The notes beneath the pieces are model-generated. The model was not told the origin of the DNA and made no database searches. It saw only the letters and a list, made by a program, of their open reading frames with translations. From an uncultured Clostridiaceae bacterium (GTDB taxonomy: Bacteria > Bacillota > Clostridia > Clostridiales > Oxobacteraceae), in the NCBI GenBank assembly GCA_937900065.1, contig CALCDS010000127.1, forward strand, positions 1 to 5,206: a stretch of 5,206 bases of DNA. Direction: 5' to 3'. Below are positions 1 to 5,206 of the stretch, piece by piece; the stretch's first letter is position 1, and every line of letters starts with the position of its first letter. The translations under genes were made by a program, and so were the position numbers.

Positions 1-96
1 AATATTGAAAGTACGGCTCTTGCTTTATGGGCTTGCATGACCGGCGTATTTAATATAACAAAGCGGAAAAAATACTATATTGAAAAGTATCACTGA
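1..96 (+). CDS. C-terminal end of a probable TetR/AcrR-family regulator (5' partial)
   Basis: Frame 1 is open from the first base to a TGA at 94-96 and gives 31 residues. The visible part contains ALALWACMTGVFNI, then a basic, tyrosine-rich tail (KRKKYYIEKYH). A small-residue/Trp helix with a Gly (LWxxxTGxxxl) near the end is typical of the last ligand-domain helices of TetR/AcrR regulators. The helix-turn-helix part lies outside the window, so the family call rests on this short tail and on position: it ends 71 bp before a same-strand flavoprotein gene, with a palindrome between, a common layout for a regulator and its target. It could instead be the end of another helical protein. Confidence 0.5.
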   Translation, partial: NIESTALALWACMTGVFNITKRKKYYIEKYH

Positions 97-99
97 ATC

Positions 100-118
100 A
101 AACCAAAAGATTTGGTTT
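100..118. promoter_or_regulatory. Perfect 8-bp inverted repeat, candidate operator or weak terminator
   Basis: AAACCAAA (100-107) and TTTGGTTT (111-118) are exact reverse complements separated by AGA. The repeat starts 4 bp after the stop of the upstream regulator-like gene and lies 49 bp before the next gene. Only two G:C pairs per arm and a 4-T run (116-119) make it a poor intrinsic terminator, so an operator for the adjacent regulator is a reasonable alternative. No convincing -35/-10 pair was found around it. A TATGAT at 132-137 could be a -10 but lacks a good -35 at normal spacing. Confidence 0.4.
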
Positions 119-161
119 TCAAAGCTTTTAATATGATGATTAGGTCGATACGAACGGAAAC

Positions 162-166
162 GGAGG
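162..166 (+). promoter_or_regulatory. Ribosome binding site that argues for a GTG start
   Basis: GGAGG at 162-166 lies only 1 nt from the ATG at 168 but 7 nt from an in-frame GTG at 174-176. The second spacing is the normal one, so translation may start at GTG 174, giving a protein two residues shorter. Confidence 0.55.
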
Positions 167-167
167 A

Positions 168-1373
168 ATGAAAGTGGGGAAGAAAGGATTGTTAAAAAGA
201 ATGGGTGTTATAATCGTGGGCATAATTCTTTTTATCGGAATTGCCGTTATGGCTTTATCAATCATAAGCGGCGTTTTTGAGAAACCTGCATATCTTGAGC
301 CATGGAATAAGGATTATGCACAAAAGTTTGACGATCCCAGAATCCAGCTTGCGGCACATGGATTGCTGGCTGCGAACGGCCATAACATGCAGCCATGGAA
401 AATACGTCTGGATAAGGACGACCCTATGGTATTTTATTTATACGCCGACAGCGGTCGTTTAACAAACGAGGTAGACCCTTTTGCACGTCAAATGATGATT
501 ACACAGGGGACTTTTTTAGAATATGTAAGTATCGCCGCAGATAAATCAGGATATAAAACGGATATAGAACTATTCCCCAAAGGCGGCTATGATGAGAAAA
601 ATCTAGATGAGAGTATGAATACCATGCCCATAGCAAAAATTACGCTTACTAAGTCAGTTTCCCAAAGTGCTCCTCTTTATGACTATATGTTTTTACCCGA
701 TACAAACAGAGCGCCATATCAGATAACCAAATTCAGTTCTGAACAGATAAATGAGTTGGAAAATATAAATACCGATGCTTTTATGTCTATAAAGATTTTT
801 CAGGATAAAGAAAACATGGATAAATTAGGAAACTATGCCATAGAGGCAGCTTCTGTTGAAGCAGGCGTGGATCGTGTTATGAAAGAATCACAGTATATCT
901 TTCGTGCCAATGAATATCAGAAAAACAGATATCGCTATGGCTTTTCCGTTGAAGGACAGGGTACTTCAGGAGTCATGAAGCATATTATGCAGGGACTGGT
1001 TACACTTTTTCCTTCAATGAACAGCGGAAAGGCCGCATCGGATATATTGATTCATTCTACTCAGACATCGGTAGATAATACACCTGCTTATGCCATGATT
1101 ATCACAAAGTACAATACCCGTTTAAGCCAGGTTAAAAGCGGTATGCTGTACAGCAAGCTGATGCTGGGGGCCCAGAGTCAGGGATTTGCTATGCAGCCGC
1201 TCAGTCAGGCCCTGGAGGAATATCCTGAAATGAAAAAACTCTATAATGGCATCCACCGGGACTATGCTCCTGATGGGGGAACGATTCAAATGTTCGTGCG
1301 TTTGGGAAAACCCACAAAAAAAATACCGCAGAGCATGCGGCGCGATGTAATGGATCTGATCGTCAAAGAATAG
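168..1373 (+). CDS. Membrane-anchored Acg-family nitroreductase-fold (FMN-binding) protein
   Basis: This 401-residue protein has a basic N-terminus (KKGLLKR), one hydrophobic segment at about residues 13-35 with no lipobox cysteine, and then a soluble domain, probably extracytoplasmic. LAAHGLLAANGHNMQPW (61-77) matches the FMN-site motif of nitroreductase-like proteins (A..APSxHNxQPW). NEVDPFARQMM (100-110) and the following Gly helix match the DPxxR region of the Acg group. The C-terminal part has GMLYSKLMLGAQSQGFAMQPL (from about 326) and VRLGKPTKKIPQSMRR near the end, both as in Acg-type proteins. Length suits two degenerate nitroreductase repeats. Family members such as mycobacterial Acg (Rv2032) bind FMN, but enzymatic activity is often not demonstrable, so the substrate is unknown. 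The gene follows a regulator-like gene and a palindrome, suggesting inducible expression. The start may be GTG 174, judged by Shine-Dalgarno spacing. It appears intact; base composition is higher in GC than the right half of the window (35 of 60 in 1141-1200). Confidence 0.8.
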   Translation: MKVGKKGLLKRMGVIIVGIILFIGIAVMALSIISGVFEKPAYLEPWNKDYAQKFDDPRIQLAAHGLLAANGHNMQPWKIRLDKDDPMVFYLYADSGRLTNEVDPFARQMMITQGTFLEYVSIAADKSGYKTDIELFPKGGYDEKNLDESMNTMPIAKITLTKSVSQSAPLYDYMFLPDTNRAPYQITKFSSEQINELENINTDAFMSIKIFQDKENMDKLGNYAIEAASVEAGVDRVMKESQYIFRANEYQKNRYRYGFSVEGQGTSGVMKHIMQGLVTLFPSMNSGKAASDILIHSTQTSVDNTPAYAMIITKYNTRLSQVKSGMLYSKLMLGAQSQGFAMQPLSQALEEYPEMKKLYNGIHRDYAPDGGTIQMFVRLGKPTKKIPQSMRRDVMDLIVKE

Positions 1374-1382
1374 GCTCTCACA

Positions 1383-1722
1383 TGACGTGATTGTCATATA
1401 AAGATCGAAATGCCATTTGACATGCTCGAATGGATTTGACTGCATATGGCCATAAATGCCGGAGCCATTACGACTGCAGGAAAATACGGCGATGTTAAAA
1501 TCCCATAAAAATTAGCAGGCATTATTATGAAGAAAATGTTTAAAAAAAATGACCTGGCACGGCGCATCATGATGCTTCACAGCAATATCGACGATTTGAT
1601 GTACCATATGCAGGAATGTTTACGATTGTGGGAAAAGAAAGCATGTTGAGGCGCCTTTGTTTTATGCAAATTATGAAACGGTCAAAAAACAGCTCAACAA
1701 AAATCATATGGATGATCTCGCC
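1383..1722 (+). pseudogene. Decayed ketopantoate-reductase-like gene, C-terminal part
   Basis: Starting about 10 bp after the flavoprotein stop, one frame reads KIEMPFDMLEWI, TGA (1437-1439), then LHMAINAGAITTAGKYGDVKIP, TAA (1506-1508), then KLAGIIMKKMFKKNDLARRIM and HSNIDDLMYHMQECLRLWEKK. An extra base near 1641 shifts the frame, after which HVEAPLFYANYETVKKQL continues to about 1722. The pattern of W(I/L)K.HxA, an Ala/Gly helix, KLAGIIMKKMF, LARRIM.LHS and a P(L/I)F ending resembles the C-terminal domain of 2-dehydropantoate 2-reductase-like proteins of Clostridia as I remember them. The N-terminal NAD(P)-binding half is absent, and the join at KYGD-VKIP suggests an internal deletion of some tens of codons. 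A short ATG-started ORF at 1527-1649 is just part of this relic. The coding origin is well supported; the family name is tentative. Confidence 0.5.
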
Positions 1723-1723
1723 A

Positions 1724-1831
1724 ATTGACATAGGAAAAATATTAAGAGAGCTATATACGCAAAAGAATATAAAAATAATAGAGACCAAAACTCGCCCAGA
1801 CCGTATACACATGCTTGTATCAATACCACAG
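1724..1831 (+). mobile_element. tnpA: Fragment of an IS200/IS605-family TnpA (Y1 transposase), inactive
   Basis: Thirty-six codons match the central part of IS200-type TnpA: IDIGKILRELY, then a stretch like 'xxGVEIIEA' (NIKIIETKT), then PDRIHMLVSIPQ. Family members normally read (S/P)DHIHMLVSIPP here, so the first His of the HUH metal-binding motif is Arg (codon CGT, 1802-1804). The N-terminal strand/helix and the C-terminal half with the catalytic Tyr are both missing, and no subterminal hairpins of an intact element are seen. The frame is open beyond the match on both sides (ATG 1616 to TAG 1852), but those flanks belong to other relics: ketopantoate-reductase-like upstream and SDR on the other strand downstream. 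It is a scar of a past insertion or recombination, not a mobile element today. Confidence 0.75.
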
Positions 1832-2485
1832 ATGCAAGGTATATGTAAGTAGGAGCAAGTTCCACAGGCTGTCCTGCTCTTTTCATGGATGTGTCTATTC
1901 CAAAGGTTGTAATGTAATCTGTCGGATAACTTGCATGTTGAAGAGGAGTCCAGATAGGACCCGGCGCAACTCCATTTGCGCGGATTCTTTTTGATACAGG
2001 CGAAGGAGCTAATGAACGTGTAAAGCTGACAATGGCCCCCTTTGTAGCTGAATAATCAATAAGCAGTTTATTGCCCTGGTAAGCTACGATTGAGGCTGTA
2101 TTTATAATTGAATCTCCATATTTGAGATAAGATAGGGGTGCTTTGGTTACATGAAATATTGGATATATATTTGTGCGGAATGTATTTTTCCATTGTTCTG
2201 TAGTAATATCTTCAAGTTATTTTTGAGGAAATTGTATGGCAGCATTGTTGACTAAAATATCTAGATGTTCGAAGATTGATATAGTATCTTTAATTATTTT
2301 TTACAGAAAGATTCCTCCCTCAAATCTCCTGAAATTAAAAGGCACTTTACACCCTGTTTTTCAACGAAAGATTTTGTCTCTTTAGCATCCTCATGTTCAT
2401 TTAAATATACAATGACTACATTTACACTTCCTTTGGCAAATGCCAATGATATGGCTCTCCCGATTTCACTATCTCCTTTGGAAGT
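1830..2485 (-). pseudogene. Decayed short-chain dehydrogenase/reductase (YhdF/GsiB-like SDR)
   Basis: Read on the minus strand from about 2485, the conceptual protein contains GDSEIGRA (a degraded TGGDSGIGRA cofactor loop), NVVIVYLNEHEDAKETK, EKQGVKCLLISGDL, DILVNNAA (near 2238-2260), INTAS, the catalytic YSATKG (near 2038-2054), IRANGVAPGPIWTPLQ, and MKRAGQPVELAPTYIYLAS at the junction. The order and spacing are those of the roughly 290-residue classical/extended SDRs annotated as YhdF, general stress protein 39 or glucose-1-dehydrogenase-like. Lesions: one base missing in the A-run at about 2295-2302 (after FCKK), an in-frame TAA (plus-strand 2217-2219) where PQKSIEDI is expected, a mutated glycine loop, and loss of the N-terminal start. 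The C-terminal strand after YLAS (normally SSYVTGQxLHVxGG) has been replaced by IS200-type sequence. The Ser/Tyr/Lys catalytic residues remain readable, so decay is fairly recent. No functional product is expected. Confidence 0.88.
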
Positions 2486-2553
2486 CAGCTCAATGTGGAA
2501 ATGATTATTTTTTATAATGATTTGGTAAAAAAGAAGGAATTATGTAAAATATG

Positions 2554-2582
2554 TAGAAAATGAAACTATTATCACTTATAAT
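2554..2582 (+). promoter_or_regulatory. Candidate sigma-A promoter for the QueC-like gene pair
   Basis: A perfect -10 TATAAT (2577-2582) is preceded at 17 nt by TAGAAA (2554-2559), which matches TTGACA at 4 of 6 positions. It would give a leader of about 195 nt. A second, poorer candidate is TTGTAT (2597-2602), 16 nt, TATAAA (2619-2624). AT-rich DNA yields such matches by chance, so this is tentative. Confidence 0.4.
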
Positions 2583-2772
2583 ATGAAAATAATAAATTGT
2601 ATGTATCAATGAAAACATTATAAATTCTTGGTGTTGCGATGAATATTGAGCAGAACTATTCGTGCTCTGAATATAAAGTATTTAATATATATATTATGGT
2701 GATGATTTTGTATATATTATTTTCTAAGAAGATATAAGAGATTATAAAGAAATAAAAAGGATACAGATAAGT

Positions 2773-2781
2773 AAGGAAGGG
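2773..2781 (+). promoter_or_regulatory. Strong Shine-Dalgarno sequence for the first gene of the pair
   Basis: AAGGAAGGG at 2773-2781; its AAGGA half lies 8 nt before the ATG at 2786. This fixes the start and therefore the Met-Gly N-terminus. Confidence 0.7.
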
Positions 2782-2785
2782 TAAT

Positions 2786-3565
2786 ATGGGGCATGAACGT
2801 ATTGGTTTTTTGCCAAGATCAAAACAGTGGACTAGTATTGTTAATATGCTATCTGATTTTGACAGTGGCAATATACCTATTGCACAAATTTCATACAATA
2901 CATTAAATAATATTAAAAAATTGTATGAAAAAATGCCTTATGATGAATCAGTAATTAAATCCATTTTATTTCTGACTCTTTTATCTATATCTTCTAATAA
3001 AGAAAATCCAGAAAAATTTTTGAATAAATATAACATAGCTATTAACAAAAATCCTTCTCTTTTCTCAATCCTAAAAAGTGCTAAGGAATATATTACAACT
3101 CAAACAGATTCACTTGAAATAAATAAGATTGCTGTAGATTCAGTCTTAAATGTCTTGACTTTATATGCAAGGAATAATGAGACCCAACAGATTTCTTTTT
3201 TTCCTAATGAAGAGAAAAATATTTGGCAGAATATCGGAACGGGCACAGCTTTTTGCGATTTGGCAAGAGGCTTTTTTGCTAATTTTACCGATCATTATTT
3301 GAGATATTTTTTAGAACGTGAAGCTGCGCATTCAATCGATGATTATAAAACTATTGAATGTTTTTCGCAAAAATTGACAGAACAAACTCAAATGATATCA
3401 ACACATGCATTTGAAACATCAAAAATCATGCAATCATTTGCTGCTGGGTGGTTTAACAAATACGCAGTAAATGGAGTACCTTCTGTAAATAAAGTTTCGG
3501 ATTTCTTAAATCTTTCATTTAAGAAAATGAGAGCAGAATTTCAAAGGGAGGCTGAAGAACAATGA
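2786..3565 (+). CDS. Met-Gly-starting helical protein, putative partner of a QueC-like defence enzyme
   Basis: I do not recognise a named family for this 259-residue protein. It has no signal peptide or clear membrane segment and is mostly predicted-helical, rich in Lys, Asn, Ile and Phe. The N-terminus MGHERIGFLPRSKQW is unusual: Gly at position 2, then a short basic/aromatic stretch before the first helix. The second half has GTGTAFCDLARGFF (from residue 151), an aromatic/charged helix (HYLRYFLERE), and a basic C-terminal helix. The start is secure because of the Shine-Dalgarno at 2773-2781. The stop overlaps the next start as ATGA, so the two proteins are co-translated and probably act together. 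In Qat and type IV CBASS, the gene beside the QueC-like enzyme encodes a Met-Gly protein (QatB, or the CD-NTase) that, as I recall, receives a deazaguanine on its N-terminal glycine. By position and N-terminus this protein could play that role. It has no CD-NTase motif (no GS...D.D) and does not look like QatB beyond Met-Gly. Low GC matches the next gene, not the left part of the window. Confidence 0.8.
   Translation: MGHERIGFLPRSKQWTSIVNMLSDFDSGNIPIAQISYNTLNNIKKLYEKMPYDESVIKSILFLTLLSISSNKENPEKFLNKYNIAINKNPSLFSILKSAKEYITTQTDSLEINKIAVDSVLNVLTLYARNNETQQISFFPNEEKNIWQNIGTGTAFCDLARGFFANFTDHYLRYFLEREAAHSIDDYKTIECFSQKLTEQTQMISTHAFETSKIMQSFAAGWFNKYAVNGVPSVNKVSDFLNLSFKKMRAEFQREAEEQ
3544..3551 (+). promoter_or_regulatory. 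Internal Shine-Dalgarno for the QueC-like gene
   Basis: AAGGGAGG lies inside the end of the preceding gene, 10 nt before the ATG at 3562. Together with the ATGA stop/start overlap it supports this start and translational coupling. Confidence 0.65.
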
Positions 3566-5206
3566 AACGGCCTCACACAAAATGCATTTTATGTGGTTAT
3601 ACTAATTTAGGAAAAATAGAGTCAAACTATGATATAATCAGACTCTCATATTATGATAATGTTGATCAAATGAGCAATATTTCTATTGAATTGAGCAAAT
3701 TTGTGCAAAGTATTGATAATCTACCAGATAGGATTAAAGATCTATTAGAAATTGCAACTTACATATTTTCTGCAGACAGAGCTGTGTCGAGGGGAGAACG
3801 AGATAGCCTTGGCTATAATTGCTGGGCAAGAACATTTGAATTTCATATTCCAGTGAGAGATATAAAATTTTGGAATAATGATAAGCTCATTTCGGATCTT
3901 TCTAATTTATTGACTTTTATGACAGGCGATAGAAGTTATAAGTTTATATTTTGTAAGTATGAAAACGGCAAATTACCTGAGGGTAATGAATATATACAAC
4001 AAACTTTATTTAGAAATGAATATATAATGATCGAAGAAGCTAATAAAACAAATATAATGCTATTTTCTGGAGGACTTGACTCGTTAGCTGGGGCAATTGA
4101 TTTTTTAGCAAAATACAAAGACCAGAATTTATGTTTAGTTAGCCATGAATCTAATGGTAGCGTAATGCATACGCAAACTCAATTAGTTAAGGCTCTCAAA
4201 AAAAAGTATGGCAACAGAATAAAGCACTATAAATTTAAATGTACTTTTAAAAATGGTAAACCAAGTAGAGATGAGACTCAAAGGACTCGTATGTTTTTAT
4301 TCGCTTCTATAGCATATGCAATATGTAGCAGTTATAAAAAACATGAATTTTATGTATTTGAAAACGGAATAGTAAGTATAAATTTACCTAAACAAGCAGA
4401 TATAATGAATGCTAGGGCTAGCAGAACGACACATCCTAAAACAATAGCATTAATGCAATTGTTTTTAAAAAATTTTGATAGAGAGTTTATTATAAAAACA
4501 CCATTTTTCTTAATGACAAAAAGGGATATTATTCAGATATTCAAAAAAACATATAATACTGAACTGATATCTAGTTCCGTTTCTTGCAGTTCAATGAGGA
4601 ATAAGCCTATGAATGCATTGCATTGTGGATGTTGTTCTCAATGCATAGATAGAAGGTTTGCTATATTTTCAGCTTGCCTTGATGAATATGATAGTACTTA
4701 TGCTGCTGATTTTGTTGCTAAAATTCCTGATAGCGAAACAAAACAGCGACTATATAATACACTTCGCATGGCAGCAATGGAGGGGACAAAAGATAGTAAT
4801 GATTTTTTTAATAAATATCCCAATGAGTTAATGGATGTACTGGAATTTATGCCAGGAGATAATGTAGACGATAAGTTCTATCTTATATTTGATTTATATT
4901 GCCGTTATTCAGAATCCATATTAGATGGCGTTAAAAAAATGCAAGTAAAATATGAAGACTTATTGAAACCAACCCCTCATAATTCTCTTTTAGAAATGGT
5001 AGCTAATAGAGATTATTTACAGAGTCCAATACGACAAAGAGTTGAACAAATAAATGATTTGTTAAAATCTGCAATTCCTACCATGTTTCAAAGAGAGAAG
5101 CCTAAAAATGAAAATGATTTTAATGATAAAGTAGAAGCGATTTTAGAAAGTGGACAAGGTAAATTCAAACGAGAGTACCCTATAATTAGATTTGGACTTG
5201 CTAATT
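3562..5206 (+). CDS. QueC-like PP-loop enzyme (QatC/Cap9-type) with probable nuclease-like C-terminal extension, 3' partial
   Basis: The frame is open from ATG 3562 to the window end (548 codons, no stop). Residues 1-160 form an N-terminal region with CxxC (C8, C11) and an ADRAVSRGE...WARTFEFHIPV...W pattern of the kind seen in long QueC-like defence proteins. The PP-loop SGGLDS is at 169-174, the ATP-pyrophosphatase signature that adenylates a carboxylate. TQRTRMFLFA, ENGIVSINLP and ASRTTHPKT follow, again typical of the QatC/Cap9 branch. C342, C355, C358 and C361 (SCSS...HCGCCSQCIDRR) form the QueC zinc site. Housekeeping QueC is only about 220-230 residues and makes preQ0, so this is not plain queuosine biosynthesis. 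After about residue 500, PKNENDFNDKVEAIL and FKREYPIIRFGLAN resemble the start of a PD-(D/E)XK nuclease-like domain; its catalytic residues would lie beyond 5206. QatC and Cap9 are thought to use 7-carboxy-7-deazaguanine and join it to a protein N-terminus. Here the likely acceptor is the coupled upstream protein. No queD/queE-like gene is visible, so the substrate would come from elsewhere in the genome or from the host queuosine pathway. Confidence 0.85.
   Translation, partial: MKRPHTKCILCGYTNLGKIESNYDIIRLSYYDNVDQMSNISIELSKFVQSIDNLPDRIKDLLEIATYIFSADRAVSRGERDSLGYNCWARTFEFHIPVRDIKFWNNDKLISDLSNLLTFMTGDRSYKFIFCKYENGKLPEGNEYIQQTLFRNEYIMIEEANKTNIMLFSGGLDSLAGAIDFLAKYKDQNLCLVSHESNGSVMHTQTQLVKALKKKYGNRIKHYKFKCTFKNGKPSRDETQRTRMFLFASIAYAICSSYKKHEFYVFENGIVSINLPKQADIMNARASRTTHPKTIALMQLFLKNFDREFIIKTPFFLMTKRDIIQIFKKTYNTELISSSVSCSSMRNKPMNALHCGCCSQCIDRRFAIFSACLDEYDSTYAADFVAKIPDSETKQRLYNTLRMAAMEGTKDSNDFFNKYPNELMDVLEFMPGDNVDDKFYLIFDLYCRYSESILDGVKKMQVKYEDLLKPTPHNSLLEMVANRDYLQSPIRQRVEQINDLLKSAIPTMFQREKPKNENDFNDKVEAILESGQGKFKREYPIIRFGLAN

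Larger units (their letters stand above)
2486..2785. other. AT-rich intergenic region upstream of the coupled gene pair
   Basis: About 300 bp of very AT-rich DNA without a convincing ORF on either strand. Reading frames here are short and lack ribosome binding sites. It separates the pseudogene block from the low-GC pair and probably carries that pair's promoter. A weak imperfect repeat (GAGCA 2648-2652 / TGCTC 2663-2667) is the only other structure noticed. Confidence 0.6.

Noticed and set aside
1382..1397. ATGAC/GTCAT hairpin after the flavoprotein stop as terminator
   Set aside because: The stem is only 5 bp and no T-run follows; it also overlaps the start of the relic.
1122..1445. Minus-strand ORF of 107 codons
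   Set aside because: It lies opposite the conserved C-terminal part of the Acg-type gene and the start of the relic; it has no ribosome binding site or recognisable motif.
1527..1649. Small 40-residue protein MKKMFKKND...
   Set aside because: It has no Shine-Dalgarno, and the same frame continues protein-like sequence upstream of its ATG across a stop, so it is part of a pseudogene.
1616..1852. ATG-started 78-codon ORF as a real small gene
   Set aside because: It is a chance join: its first part is an off-frame reading of the ketopantoate-reductase-like relic, its centre is the TnpA fragment, and its end is antisense to the SDR relic.
1704..1886. Minus-strand 60-codon ORF starting MKRAGQPVE
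   Set aside because: Only its first third is SDR sequence and it begins at an internal Met; the rest is antisense to the TnpA fragment.
2656..2898. Minus-strand 80-codon hydrophobic ORF
   Set aside because: It overlaps the promoter region and the start of the well-supported plus-strand gene; AT-rich antisense DNA often reads as Ile/Leu/Phe-rich.
3936..4118. Minus-strand 60-codon ORF
   Set aside because: It is antisense to the QueC-like gene just across the PP-loop region; no independent signals.
3562..5206. Housekeeping queuosine biosynthesis enzyme QueC
   Set aside because: The protein is more than twice the usual QueC length, has long N- and C-terminal extensions, and is coupled to an unrelated protein with no queD/queE/queF nearby.

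Overview
The window looks like chromosomal DNA from a low-GC Gram-positive bacterium, most likely one of the Clostridia. The grounds are strong GGAGG-type ribosome binding sites, A/T-ending codons, and relics that resemble genes common in that group (an IS200-type transposase, a YhdF/GsiB-like short-chain dehydrogenase, a ketopantoate-reductase-like protein). This assignment is inference. No rRNA, tRNA or CRISPR array was seen.

Left part (1-1373): the last 31 codons of a gene that resembles the C-terminus of a TetR/AcrR regulator. After 71 bp containing a perfect 8-bp inverted repeat comes an intact membrane-anchored nitroreductase-fold protein of the Acg (Rv2032-like) FMN-binding family. The order regulator - palindrome - flavoprotein suggests a small regulated stress or redox unit.

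Middle part (about 1383-2485): a gene graveyard holding three broken genes end to end. They are a ketopantoate-reductase-like C-terminal remnant (+; two stops, one frameshift, probable internal deletion), a 36-codon piece of an IS200/IS605-type TnpA with a damaged HUH motif (+), and a short-chain dehydrogenase (-; one frameshift, one stop, degraded glycine-rich loop, C-terminus missing). The IS200 piece abuts the SDR relic almost to the base near 1830. About 300 bp of very AT-rich DNA follows, with a plausible promoter.

Right part (2786-5206): a two-gene, translationally coupled unit of markedly lower GC. The first gene encodes a 259-residue protein of unrecognised family that begins Met-Gly. 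The second starts inside the first gene's stop codon (ATGA) and runs off the window with at least 548 residues. It has a QueC-like PP-loop ATPase domain (SGGLDS, four-cysteine zinc site) and a C-terminal extension that looks like the start of a PD-(D/E)XK-type nuclease domain. QueC-like enzymes of this long kind occur in anti-phage systems (QatC in Qat, Cap9 in type IV CBASS). There, as I recall from recent work, they attach a 7-deazaguanine base to the N-terminal glycine of a partner protein. The layout here, a Met-Gly partner coupled to a QueC-like enzyme with a probable nuclease extension, fits a compact and perhaps undescribed defence system of that kind. This is the most interesting content of the window. 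The defence role and the chemistry are inferred, not shown.
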